From: QHCA01 sp038237645
GTDB taxonomy: Bacteria; Actinomycetota; Actinomycetes; Mycobacteriales; QHCA01
NCBI GenBank assembly: GCA_038237645.1
Contig: JBBRYN010000056.1
Coordinates: 1 to 24,120 of the forward strand
Length of the DNA: 24,120 nucleotides
Direction of reading: 5' to 3'
Shown: positions 13,843-21,227 of the stretch, in pieces
Layout of the letters: each line of letters begins with the position of its first letter
How positions within the stretch are numbered: position 1 is the stretch's first letter
Made by a program: the position numbers and the translations under genes
Notes under the pieces: model-generated
What the model was told of the DNA's origin: nothing
Seen by the model: the letters and a program-made list of their open reading frames with translations, nothing else
The model's database searches: none

Positions 13843-14433
13843 TCAACCGCGAATCGCCTGCACCGCGACGAGGACGGCGAGTACGGCGAAGAGCACGCCC
13901 GCGACGCGGTGGATCCACACCAGCGGCACCACCCGCAGGATGACCTGTCCCAGGACGACGGCGAGGGCCGCGACCCCCACCAGCGCCACGAACGAGCCGA
14001 CGAACACGCTGACCGGCTCGTCGTAGCGCGCAGTGAGGGCCGCAGTGGCGAGCTGCGACGCGTCGCCCCACTCCGCGGCGAAGAGCACGCCGAAGGAGGT
14101 GGTGATCATCCTGCGGGTGCTGGCGTCCGGTTCCGGCACCTCGTCGTCGGCTGACGGCGCCTCGGTGTTGTAGGCCTCGCGCAACAGGATCAACGAACCG
14201 ATGGCGAACAGCAGCGCTACCACGATGAGCAGCAACCGGTGGGGCAGCAGATGGAGCAACGACCCCGCGGTCACCGCGACGACGCATTGCACGAGGAACG
14301 CCAGTGTCACGCCGATGAGCACCGGCACCGGGCGGTATTTCGTCGACAACACCAGCGTGGCGACCAGCGTCTTGTCCGGCAACTCCACCGCAAGGATTAC
14401 CAGGAAGGAGGCCAGCAGGACGCTGAGGGACAA
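13843..14433 (-). CDS. TMEM165/GDT1 (UPF0016) family cation transporter, probable Mn2+ exporter
   Basis: The 196-residue membrane protein has two homologous halves of three helices each, each half bearing an acidic motif: ELPDKT (17-22) and EWGDAS (121-126). These correspond to the E-x-G-D-(K/R)-(T/S) motifs of the GDT1 family, whose known members move Mn2+ or Ca2+ against H+; bacterial relatives export manganese. ELPDKT in place of EMGDKT is, as I recall, usual in actinobacterial members. A polar acidic loop (about 90-107) joins the halves. The start must be TTG 14433, because the next in-frame start would remove the first helix; GGGAGG lies 10 nt upstream inside larC. It begins 3 bp after the larC stop, so it is translated from the larBC message. 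LarC is Mn-dependent, which makes the pairing suggestive. Confidence 0.85.
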   Translation of the reverse strand: MSLSVLLASFLVILAVELPDKTLVATLVLSTKYRPVPVLIGVTLAFLVQCVVAVTAGSLLHLLPHRLLLIVVALLFAIGSLILLREAYNTEAPSADDEVPEPDASTRRMITTSFGVLFAAEWGDASQLATAALTARYDEPVSVFVGSFVALVGVAALAVVLGQVILRVVPLVWIHRVAGVLFAVLAVLVAVQAIRG

Positions 14434-14436
14434 AGT

Positions 14437-15624
14437 TCACCAGCCTCCCGCGGTTGCCCTGGCCGCGGCGGTTGCTGTCGCGAGCACCGCCTTGATCGGC
14501 CGGCCGAGCACCGCCGCGGCGGCCGCCACGTCGTCGTACTCCACGCTCACGTTGACGACCGCGCCGTCCAGCCGGGCGATCTTGACCCGGACCTGGTTGC
14601 CCTCGACGTCCACGGTGGCGCTCTCCCGGTCGAGGGCGTGCTTGTCGACCGTGGCCTGGCGCACGCCGATGGTGCTCGTCTCGGTGAAGATGATCTCCCG
14701 CAGGGCCTCGGCCTGAGACTGTCCGCACAGGACGCTCAAGGTGTGCGCCGGCCGGCCCTTCTTCATCAGGATCGGGGTCAGCCACGCGTCTGCGGCACCC
14801 GCCTCGATCAGCCGGTCGAGCACGTTCGGCCACAGGCGCGGGTCGAGGTCGTCGACGTTGCACTCGATCACCACGGCCGTGCTCTGCCCGCCCGTCGCGA
14901 CCGGCAGGGGCTCGCCGAGCACGAAGCGCACCAGGTTGGGCAGCTCGTCGATCTCGCGCCGGCCGGCGCCGGCGCCCACCCGGTCGACGGTCATCGGCGG
15001 CATCTCCTCCCATGTGGACACCTGCGTGGCGAGCAGGGCCGCGCCAGTGGGCGTACACATCTCGTAGGGTGCCGGGCCGGCCCAGACCGGAGCATCCACT
15101 TCGGACAGCAGTTCGAGCACCGCGGGAGTGGGCACCGGGATCAGGCCGTGCTCGCTGCGCACGACGCCGCTGCCCAGCGTGACCCGACCCGCACTGAGAC
15201 AGGTCAGCCCGAGCGCATGCAGCCCGGCGCACACGCCGACGATGTCGGCGATCGCGTCCAGCGCGCCGACCTCGTGGAAGTGCACCTGCTCGGCGGCGAT
15301 GCGGTGGGATCGGGCCTCCGCCGCGGCAAGCCGCTGGAATACATCGATGGCCGTGGTTCGGACCACCTCGGGCAGATCGGCCCGCTCCAGCAGGTCGCGG
15401 ATGTTGGGCCAGGTGCGCGAGACCGTGCTGCGCGGCGCGCTCACGTGCACCCTGCTCGCGCCGAGGCCGCCGCGGGTGACCGGCTCGACGGTCAGCCGGA
15501 TCGGCTCGACCCGGACCGCGTCGACCGCCTCCTGCACGGTGGCCAGCGGCACGCCGGCGTCCACGATCGCGCCGAGCAGCATGTCGCCGCTGGCACCGGC
15601 GGTGCAGTCGAGCCAGCCGATCAT
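14437..15624 (-). CDS. larC: nickel-pincer cofactor biosynthesis protein LarC (nickel insertase)
   Basis: The 395-residue protein is a full-length, unbroken LarC (DUF111). Visible blocks are WLDCTAGASGDMLLGA (4-19), HFHEVGALDAIADIVG, EMCTPTGAALLA, VVIECNVDDLDPRLWPNVLD, LTPILMKKGRPAHTLSVLC and IIFTETSTIGVR. LarC inserts nickel into the pyridinium-3,5-bisthiocarboxylic acid mononucleotide made by LarB and LarE. The reaction consumes CTP and needs Mn2+, and the product is the cofactor of lactate racemase and related enzymes. In some bacteria larC is split by a frameshift; here it is one frame. Its ATG overlaps the larB stop (ATGA), so translation is coupled. larE and a LarA-type enzyme are not in the window and should be elsewhere if the pathway works. 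Confidence 0.93.
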   Translation of the reverse strand: MIGWLDCTAGASGDMLLGAIVDAGVPLATVQEAVDAVRVEPIRLTVEPVTRGGLGASRVHVSAPRSTVSRTWPNIRDLLERADLPEVVRTTAIDVFQRLAAAEARSHRIAAEQVHFHEVGALDAIADIVGVCAGLHALGLTCLSAGRVTLGSGVVRSEHGLIPVPTPAVLELLSEVDAPVWAGPAPYEMCTPTGAALLATQVSTWEEMPPMTVDRVGAGAGRREIDELPNLVRFVLGEPLPVATGGQSTAVVIECNVDDLDPRLWPNVLDRLIEAGAADAWLTPILMKKGRPAHTLSVLCGQSQAEALREIIFTETSTIGVRQATVDKHALDRESATVDVEGNQVRVKIARLDGAVVNVSVEYDDVAAAAAVLGRPIKAVLATATAAARATAGGW

Positions 15625-16352
15625 GCGGTCGGCCGTACGCTGCGCCGGGCCACCCGGGCGGCGAAGACGCCGGCACCGAACCCGTTGTCGATGTTGCTCA
15701 CCACCACGCCCGGGGCACAGGAGTTGAGCATGGTCAACAGGGCCGCCACCCCGCCGAACGACGCGCCGTAGCCCACGCTGGTCGGCACCGCCACCAGTGG
15801 CACTCCGGTCAGGCCGCCGACCACACTGGGCAGCGCGCCGTCCATGCCCGCGACCACGATGAGGCAGTCCGCGCTGTGCAGGTCGTCCTTTGCCGCGAGC
15901 AAGCGGTGGATGCCCGCGACACCGACGTCGGTGATCCGGTGCGTCCCGGCGCCGAACACCCGGGCCACGAACTCCGCCTCGGCCGCGACCGGGCCGTCCG
16001 ACGTGCCCGCGCTCACCACCGTCACCAGGCCGTGCGGCGGGGGCAGTGCGCCGACGGCGACGCACCGGGCTTCGGCGTCGCTGGCGACCGGATCGTCGTG
16101 GAACGCGTCGGACACCACGGCCCGGAGGGCGGCATCGGCCCGGGTGAGCAGGGCCGGCCGGCCGGGATGGGCGCGGCGCAGCGCCGCCACCAGGGCGACG
16201 ACCTGCTTCGGCGTCTTGCCCGCGCCGTAGACGACCTCGGGGTCGCCGGTCCGCGACGCCCGGTCGGTGTCGAGGCGGGCGAATCCCAGATCGTCGAAAC
16301 CCGGGTCGTCGAAACCCGGGTCGCCGACACCCGGATCGCTGTCGCCACCCAC
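15621..16352 (-). CDS. larB: nickel-pincer cofactor biosynthesis protein LarB
   Basis: LarB carboxylates and hydrolyses nicotinic acid adenine dinucleotide to pyridinium-3,5-dicarboxylate mononucleotide, the first step of the nickel-pincer cofactor. The 243-residue product shows the AIR carboxylase (PurE)-like C-terminal fold: VTVVSAGTSDGPVAAEAEF, ADCLIVVAGMDGALPSVVGG and PTSVGYGASFGGVAALLTML, ending SNIDNGFGAGVFAARV. The N-terminal PEVVYGAGKTPKQVVALV is also typical. I set the start at GTG 16352 because TAGGGT ends 8 nt before it (leaderless). The first 24 residues hold a pentapeptide repeat (about DPGFD) made by a 15-bp DNA repeat. The open frame extends much further upstream, but that part is antisense to the DUF4446 gene. 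It overlaps larC by 4 bp. Confidence 0.92.
   Translation of the reverse strand: MGGDSDPGVGDPGFDDPGFDDLGFARLDTDRASRTGDPEVVYGAGKTPKQVVALVAALRRAHPGRPALLTRADAALRAVVSDAFHDDPVASDAEARCVAVGALPPPHGLVTVVSAGTSDGPVAAEAEFVARVFGAGTHRITDVGVAGIHRLLAAKDDLHSADCLIVVAGMDGALPSVVGGLTGVPLVAVPTSVGYGASFGGVAALLTMLNSCAPGVVVSNIDNGFGAGVFAARVARRSVRPTA
16291..16335. repeat. three 15-bp tandem units in the 5' end of larB
   Basis: TCGTCGAAACCCGGG occurs at 16291-16305 and 16306-16320, and a variant (TCGCCGACACCCGGA) at 16321-16335. Being a multiple of three, the repeat stays in frame and gives LarB an N-terminal run of D-P-G-(F/V)-(D/G) units. Copy number could vary between strains without breaking the gene. Confidence 0.9.
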
Positions 16353-16360
16353 GCCTGCCA

Positions 16361-16366
16361 ACCCTA
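16361..16366 (-). promoter_or_regulatory. -10 box (TAGGGT) of the leaderless larB promoter
   Basis: On the minus strand TAGGGT ends 8 nt before the GTG start of larB. It faces the DUF4446 promoter: only 15 bp separate the two divergent -10 boxes, so the -35 region of each overlaps the other gene's -10 or start and the two polymerases must compete. Confidence 0.55.
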
Positions 16367-16381
16367 CGGTGATGCGCCGGT

Positions 16382-16387
16382 TAGGCT
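16382..16387 (+). promoter_or_regulatory. -10 box (TAGGCT) of the leaderless DUF4446-pheA promoter
   Basis: TAGGCT ends 7 nt before GTG 16395 with no ribosome site in between. The identical box and spacing precede the quinone oxidoreductase gene on the minus strand near 23031. Confidence 0.55.
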
Positions 16388-16394
16388 GCCACCC

Positions 16395-16811
16395 GTGCAC
16401 CTCGACCCCTGGACGCTCGACCTGCTCGTTGTCGGCGCGGTCGCCGTGGCACTGGTGACCCTGCTCCTCGTCGCCGTGCTGTTCGCGCGCCTGGCCCGGC
16501 TGCGCAGCGAGGTGGCCGGGCTGCGGGCCGACCCCGCCCTGGCGGCGGGTGTGGACCCGAAGGCGGTGCGGCACGTCGCGGTGGTCCGCTACGACGCCTT
16601 CCAGGACATGGCCGGCCGGATCTCCTACAGCGTCGCGATGCTCGACTCGACCGGGGACGGGCTGGTGCTCTCCGCGATCAACGGCCGGACGGACGCGCGG
16701 ACCTACGCCAAGGGCGTCCTGGCCGGCAACAGCGAGCAACCGCTGTCGCCCGAGGAGGAGCAGGCGGTGGCCGCGGCCCTCGGCCGGACGCCGAGCCGCA
16801 GCCGCCGCTGA
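16395..16811 (+). CDS. DUF4446 family membrane-anchored protein
   Basis: The 138-residue protein has one N-terminal membrane helix (about 9-31, LLVVGAVAVALVTLLLVAVL), a short charged linker (ARLRSEVAGLRAD) and a soluble domain whose blocks VRYDAFQDMAGRISYSVAML, LSAINGRTDARTYAKGVLAG and LSPEEEQAVAAAL match DUF4446. The family is found in Gram-positive bacteria, sometimes near chromosome-partition genes, and has no established function that I know of. Here it is the first gene of a pair with pheA: its stop shares one base with the pheA start (TGATG). It starts leaderless at GTG 16395, divergent from larB with 42 bp between the start codons. Confidence 0.88.
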   Translation: MHLDPWTLDLLVVGAVAVALVTLLLVAVLFARLARLRSEVAGLRADPALAAGVDPKAVRHVAVVRYDAFQDMAGRISYSVAMLDSTGDGLVLSAINGRTDARTYAKGVLAGNSEQPLSPEEEQAVAAALGRTPSRSRR

Positions 16812-17746
16812 TGCCGCACGTCCCCCCGACGCGGTTCACCTACCTCGGGCCGGCGGCCACCTTCGCCGAGCAGGCGCTGCGGACCCTGCCGGGCACCCGG
16901 ACCGGCACGGTGACCCCGTCGGCCTCCGTGCCCGACGCCCTCGACTCCGTCCGGATGGGCGATTCCGATGCGGCGCTCGTGCCGCTGGAAAACTCCGTCG
17001 AGGGCTCCGTCTCCGTCACGCTGGACGAGTTGGCGACTGGGCCCCCGCTCACCATCATCCGCGAGGTGCTGCTGCCGGTGAGCTTCGTGCTGCTGGTCCG
17101 GGCGGGGACGAGGCTGGCCGACGTCCGTACTGTCGCCACCCACCCGCACGGCGAGGCGCAGTGCCGGGGATGGTTGCGCAAGCACCTGCCGGATGCCTCG
17201 GTCCACAGCACACTGTCTACTTCGGAGGGTGCGGCGGCGGTGTCGCGAGGGGAATACGACGCAGCGCTTGCCGCGCCGCTGGCCGCGGTTCGGCATCACC
17301 TGGAGGTGCTCGCCGAGGACGTGCACGACACCGACGGAGCGGTCACGAGGTTCGTCCTGTTGACCCAGCCCGGCCGGCCCCCCGAGCGCACCGGCAACGA
17401 TCGGACCTCGGTGGTGGTGTTCATCGCCGACAATCACACCGGCGCACTGCTCGAGGTGCTCACGGAGTTCGCGGTGCGCGGTATCGACCTGACCCGGATC
17501 GAGTCGCGGCCGACCAAGGAGCGGTTCGGCCGCTACTGCTTCTGCATCGACTGTGCCGGGCACGTCGCCGACGCCCGGGTGGGTGAGGCGCTGGCGGCGC
17601 TGCACCGGATCTGCGCGGACGTACGCTTCCTCGGCTCCTACCCGCGGGCCGACAGCGACCTGCCACCGCCGCGGCCCGGCACCGGCGACGCGGACTTCAC
17701 CGCCGCCGCGCAGTGGCTGGCCGACCTGCGCGACCCGCCCCGCTGA
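16811..17746 (+). CDS. pheA: prephenate dehydratase
   Basis: The 311-residue enzyme converts prephenate to phenylpyruvate, the committed step of phenylalanine synthesis. The catalytic domain opens FTYLGPAATFAEQAL and includes ALVPLENSVEGSVSVTLDEL and the catalytic TRF motif in DGAVTRFVLL (near residue 180). A C-terminal ACT domain follows (VVVFIADNHTGALLEVLTEF, then LTRIESRPTKERFGRYCF), where the GALL and ESRP segments form the phenylalanine site for feedback inhibition. No chorismate mutase domain is fused, as is usual in actinomycetes. The ATG overlaps the DUF4446 stop by one base, so the two are co-transcribed and coupled. A ~30-residue tail after the ACT domain (about 280-311) is longer than minimal. 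Confidence 0.95.
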   Translation: MPHVPPTRFTYLGPAATFAEQALRTLPGTRTGTVTPSASVPDALDSVRMGDSDAALVPLENSVEGSVSVTLDELATGPPLTIIREVLLPVSFVLLVRAGTRLADVRTVATHPHGEAQCRGWLRKHLPDASVHSTLSTSEGAAAVSRGEYDAALAAPLAAVRHHLEVLAEDVHDTDGAVTRFVLLTQPGRPPERTGNDRTSVVVFIADNHTGALLEVLTEFAVRGIDLTRIESRPTKERFGRYCFCIDCAGHVADARVGEALAALHRICADVRFLGSYPRADSDLPPPRPGTGDADFTAAAQWLADLRDPPR

Positions 17747-17764
17747 TCTGCGCGGCGGCTCGGC

Positions 17765-19423
17765 TCAGGCGGTGTCGCCTGCGGCGGCCCGGCCGGCCAC
17801 CCGCCCCGAGAACAGGCAGCCGCCGAGGAAGGTGCCCTCGAGCGAGCGGTAGCCGTGCATCCCCCCGCCGCCGAATCCGGCCACCTCGCCGGCGGCGTAG
17901 ACCCCTGGCAGCGCGGTGCCGTCAGATCGCAGCACCCGCCCGGCGAGGTCGGTGTGCAGCCCGCCGAGGCTCTTGCGGGTGAGGATGTGCAGCTTCACCG
18001 CGATCAGCGGGCCGGCCTTCGGGTCGAGGATGCGGTGCGGCTTGGCGATTCGGGTCAGCCGGTCGGCGCGGTAGGCCCTGGCGCCGCGGATCGCGGTGAC
18101 CTGCAGATCTTTGGCGTAGGGGTTGGCGATCTCGCGATCCCGGGCCACGATCTCGCCGGTCAGGCCGGCCAGGTCGATCAGCGGGGTGTCGGTGAGCCGG
18201 TTCATCCCGGCGACCAGATCGGGCAAGGTCTCGGCGACGACGAAGTCGGCGCCCTTGCGCTTGAAGGCCTCGACGGGGCCCGGCGCGCCGGAGCGCACCC
18301 GGCCGAGCACCTGCCGCACGCTCTTGCCGGTCAGGTCCGGATTCTGCTCCGAACCCGACAGCGCGAACTCCCGCTCGATGACCCGCTGGGTCAGCACGAA
18401 CCACGTGTGGTCGAAGCCGGTACGGGTGATGTGCTCCAGCGTGCCGAGGGTGTCGAAGCCCGGGAAGAGCGGCACCGGGAGGCGCCGGCCGAGCGCGTCG
18501 AACCACAGCGACGAGGGGCCGGGCAGGATCCGGATGCCGTGGCGGGGCCAGATCGGGGCCCAGTTGGTGATCCCCTCGGTGTAGTGCCACATCCGGTCCG
18601 GGTTGATCACGGTGCCACCGGCCGCTTCGGTGATGGCGAGCATCCGGCCGTCGACATGCGCCGGCACCCCGCTGAGCAGGTGCTGCGGGGGCTGCCCGAG
18701 CCGGGTCGGCCAATTGTGGCGGACCAGGTCGTGGTTGCCGCCGATGCCGCCCGAGGTGATCACGACGGCCTGCGCATGCAGTTCGAAATCGCCGGCAGTG
18801 TCGCGGGAGGTCGGCGCTCCGCGTACCGCGTCAGTGGGGACCAGCCGAACACCCCGCACGCCGTCGACCACGCCGGCGGTCGTCGTCAGCCCGTCGACCC
18901 GGTGCCGGAAGCGCAGGTCGACCAGCCCCCGCTCGGCCGCCGCCGCTACCCGCTGCTCGAAGGGCGCGAGCAGACCCGGGCCGGTGCCCCAGGTGACGTG
19001 GAAGCGCGGCACGGAATTGCCGTGCCCGGTGGCGAGGTAGCCGCCGCGCTCGGCCCAGCCGACCACCGGAAACCAGCGCACCCCCATCCCGTGCAGCCAG
19101 GACCGCTTCTCCCCGGCGGCGAAGGCGACGTAGGCCGCCGCCCACTGCCGTGGCCAGTGGTCCGTGTCGCGGTCGAAACCCGCGGCGCCGGTCCAGTCCT
19201 GCATCGCGAGGTCGGCGGAGTCGCGGATGCCCATCCGCCGCTGTTCCGCGGAGTCGACGAGGAACAGCCCGCCGAACGACCAGAACGCCTGCCCGCCCAG
19301 CGAGGTCGCCGGCTCCTGATCGAGCAGGATCACTTTGCGGCCGGCGGCGGCCAACTCGGCGGTCGCCACCAGCCCGGCCAGGCCGGCCCCTACGACGATC
19401 ACATCACTGTCCACAGTGGTCAT
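17765..19423 (-). CDS. FAD-binding dehydrogenase, KstD/fumarate-reductase-like
   Basis: The 552-residue protein begins with a dinucleotide-binding fold, DVIVVGAGLAGLVATAELAA (7-26), with the acidic end of the second strand at ILLDQEPATSLGGQ. The C-terminal FAD block is LPGVYAAGEVAGFGGGGMHG followed by RSLEGTFLGGCLFSGRVAG. The layout fits the succinate dehydrogenase/fumarate reductase flavoprotein and 3-ketosteroid delta1-dehydrogenase superfamily, and the mycobacterial proteins annotated only as FAD-binding dehydrogenase (Rv0785-like). A flavin-linked oxidation or reduction of a steroid-like or other enone substrate is likely but unproven. ATG 19423 shares one base with the stop of the upstream metallopeptidase gene, so they form an operon. 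Its end faces pheA at 18 bp. Confidence 0.85.
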   Translation of the reverse strand: MTTVDSDVIVVGAGLAGLVATAELAAAGRKVILLDQEPATSLGGQAFWSFGGLFLVDSAEQRRMGIRDSADLAMQDWTGAAGFDRDTDHWPRQWAAAYVAFAAGEKRSWLHGMGVRWFPVVGWAERGGYLATGHGNSVPRFHVTWGTGPGLLAPFEQRVAAAAERGLVDLRFRHRVDGLTTTAGVVDGVRGVRLVPTDAVRGAPTSRDTAGDFELHAQAVVITSGGIGGNHDLVRHNWPTRLGQPPQHLLSGVPAHVDGRMLAITEAAGGTVINPDRMWHYTEGITNWAPIWPRHGIRILPGPSSLWFDALGRRLPVPLFPGFDTLGTLEHITRTGFDHTWFVLTQRVIEREFALSGSEQNPDLTGKSVRQVLGRVRSGAPGPVEAFKRKGADFVVAETLPDLVAGMNRLTDTPLIDLAGLTGEIVARDREIANPYAKDLQVTAIRGARAYRADRLTRIAKPHRILDPKAGPLIAVKLHILTRKSLGGLHTDLAGRVLRSDGTALPGVYAAGEVAGFGGGGMHGYRSLEGTFLGGCLFSGRVAGRAAAGDTA

Positions 19424-19773
19424 CAGCCCCAGCCCAGCTCGTGCAGGCGCTCCTCGGCGATGCCGAAGTGATGGGCGATCTCGTGGACCACGGTGACGGC
19501 GACCTCGTCCACCACGTCCTCCTCGGTCGGGCAGATCCCGCAGATCGGCAGCCGGTAGAGCGTAATGCGGTCGGGCAGCACCCCTGCGTACCACGCGCCG
19601 CGCTCGGTCAGGGCAATCCCCTCGTACACCCCGAGCAGGCCCGGCTGGTCGTCCGGGGGGTGATCCTCGACGAGTACGACGACGTTGTCCATCAGCGCCG
19701 TCAGCTCCGGCGGCACCTCGTCGAGGGCATCGCGGACCAACTCCTCGAACCGCTCCAGCGGGACGTCCGTCAT
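19423..19773 (-). CDS. minimal zincin metallopeptidase (HExxH)
   Basis: The 116-residue protein has the zincin motif HEIAHHFGI (97-105): His97, Glu98 and His101 are the zinc ligands and catalytic base. Upstream blocks FEELVRDALDEVP, VVVLVEDHPPDDQPGLLGVY and ITLYRLPICGICPTEEDVVD match the small metallopeptidase family PF06262, soluble proteins widespread in actinomycetes next to serS and of unknown substrate. Two cysteines (78, 81) lie in the loop before the active site. No signal peptide is seen, so it acts in the cytoplasm if active. AGGAAG lies about 9 nt before the ATG. It is the first gene of a two-gene unit with the FAD dehydrogenase and is divergent from serS. Confidence 0.9.
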   Translation of the reverse strand: MTDVPLERFEELVRDALDEVPPELTALMDNVVVLVEDHPPDDQPGLLGVYEGIALTERGAWYAGVLPDRITLYRLPICGICPTEEDVVDEVAVTVVHEIAHHFGIAEERLHELGWG

Positions 19774-19859
19774 CTCCCGATCTTCCTACGTGAGTCTCCG
19801 TGCCCCCATCCACTGCTGATCCGGGCCTCGTGGGGGTTGCCCCAGCACCCCCCTACGCC

Positions 19860-19919
19860 GTGATCTTGCACATTCGCGGGCCTCCGCGGCTGGTCGCGCG
19901 TGCACATCTGCATGATCAC
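19860..19919. repeat. imperfect inverted repeat upstream of serS
   Basis: GTGATCTTGCACAT (19860-19873) and the reverse complement of 19906-19919 (GTGATCATGCAGAT) agree at 12 of 14 positions, separated by 32 nt with a GCGG/CCGC mini-stem inside. It lies 52 bp or more before the leaderless serS start and about 90 bp before the metallopeptidase start. It could be two operator half-sites or a leader structure of the minus-strand message. Nothing resembles a T-box. Confidence 0.45.
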
Positions 19920-19957
19920 CGGAGTGGGGAAGGCGGTAAAGAGCTGGGCGGTCGCCG

Positions 19958-19963
19958 TACGCT
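19958..19963 (+). promoter_or_regulatory. -10 box (TACGCT) of the leaderless serS promoter
   Basis: TACGCT ends 7 nt before GTG 19971, the serS start, and the bases between carry no ribosome site. Hexamer and spacing are identical to those before arcA. Confidence 0.55.
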
Positions 19964-19970
19964 GGCAGGC

Positions 19971-21227
19971 GTGATCGACCTGCGCCTCCTGCGCGCCGAC
20001 CCGGAGCTCGTTCGTGCCTCGCAGCGCGCCCGCGGCGCCTCCCCGGAGGCCGTCGACGCGCTGCTGGCGGCCGACGAGAGCCGGCGCGCCGCCGTCACCC
20101 GCGCCGATGCCCTGCGCGGTGAGCAGAAGTCGGTGTCCAACGAGATCCGAGCGGCCGAGCCGCCCGAGCGGATCGCCCTGATGGAGCGGGCCCGGGCGCT
20201 GTCGGCCACGGTCAAGGAGGCCGAGGCGGAGCAGGCCGCCGCCGAGGCGGCCCTGCACGCGGCCCACCTCGCCGTCCCCAACGTCGCACCCGACGCGCCG
20301 CCCGGCGGCGAGCAGGACTACGTCGTGCTCCGCGAGGTCGGCCTCAAGCCCGACCTGGCCCACCCGCTGGACCACCTCGAGATCGGCCAGCGGCTGGGTG
20401 CTATCGACACCGATCGCGGTGCCAAGGTCTCCGGCGCCCGCTTCTACTACCTCACCGGTGTGGGTGCCCTGCTGGAGCTCGCGCTGGTCAACCTGGCGAT
20501 GGCGCAGGCGGTCGAGGTCGGGCTCACGCCGGCAATCGTGCCCGCCTTGGTGCGGCCCGAGGCGATGGAGGGCACCGGCTTCCTCGGCGCGCACGCGCCG
20601 GAGGTCTACCACCTGCAGACCGACGACCTCTATCTCGTGGGCACCGCCGAGGTGGCGCTGGCCGCCCGGCACATGGACGAGATCATCGACGTCACCGAGG
20701 CGCCGATCCGCTATGCCGGCTACTCCACCTGCTTCCGCCGCGAGGCCGGCTCCTACGGCAAGGACACCAGAGGCATCATCCGGGTGCACCAGTTCGACAA
20801 GGTCGAGATGTTTTCCTTCACCACGGTGGAGGGGTCCTACGGCGAGCACCTGCGACTGCTGGCCTGGGAAGAGGAGTTCCTCGGCAAGCTGGAGCTGCCC
20901 TACCGGGTGATCGACGTGGCGGCCGGCGACCTCGGTGCCAGTGCGGCGCGCAAGTTCGACTGCGAGGCCTGGCTGCCCAGCCAGGGCCGCTGGCTGGAGC
21001 TGATGAGCGCGTCCAACTGCACCGACTTCCAGGCCCGCCGGCTGGGCATCCGTACCCGCGGCGACGACGGGAAGCCGCGCCACGCCGCCACCCTCAACGG
21101 CACCCTGATGGCCTCGACCCGCACCATCGTGGCGCTGCTGGAAAACCATCAGGAGCCCGATGGTTCGGTACGCGTGCCGAAGGCGCTCCAGCCCTACCTC
21201 GGCCGCGAGGTGCTGGCGGCCACGTGA
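19971..21227 (+). CDS. serS: seryl-tRNA synthetase
   Basis: The 418-residue class II synthetase charges tRNA-Ser with serine (and starts selenocysteine synthesis where present). It opens with VIDLRLLRADPELVRASQRA, leading into the N-terminal helical arm (about 25-105, rich in Ala, Glu and Arg) that grips the long variable arm of tRNA-Ser. The catalytic core contains the TAEVALA serine loop, motif 2 in YSTCFRREAGSYGKDTRGII and motif 3 in NGTLMASTRTIVALLENHQ. Start GTG 19971 is set by alignment and by the leaderless -10 box; the open frame continues upstream without conservation. Its stop overlaps the next start (GTGA). A tRNA-Ser gene lies 2 kb downstream, an appealing but perhaps chance pairing. 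Confidence 0.97.
   Translation: MIDLRLLRADPELVRASQRARGASPEAVDALLAADESRRAAVTRADALRGEQKSVSNEIRAAEPPERIALMERARALSATVKEAEAEQAAAEAALHAAHLAVPNVAPDAPPGGEQDYVVLREVGLKPDLAHPLDHLEIGQRLGAIDTDRGAKVSGARFYYLTGVGALLELALVNLAMAQAVEVGLTPAIVPALVRPEAMEGTGFLGAHAPEVYHLQTDDLYLVGTAEVALAARHMDEIIDVTEAPIRYAGYSTCFRREAGSYGKDTRGIIRVHQFDKVEMFSFTTVEGSYGEHLRLLAWEEEFLGKLELPYRVIDVAAGDLGASAARKFDCEAWLPSQGRWLELMSASNCTDFQARRLGIRTRGDDGKPRHAATLNGTLMASTRTIVALLENHQEPDGSVRVPKALQPYLGREVLAAT

Noticed and set aside
12911..15676. A 921-codon open frame on the minus strand opposite the SDR gene and through larC and GDT1
   Set aside because: It is a by-product of high GC at third positions. The SDR on the plus strand and larC and GDT1 in other frames have clear family motifs, while this frame has none.
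19774..19970. T-box or other amino-acid riboswitch before serS
   Set aside because: serS appears leaderless, and no T-box sequence, specifier loop or terminator/antiterminator pair is visible.
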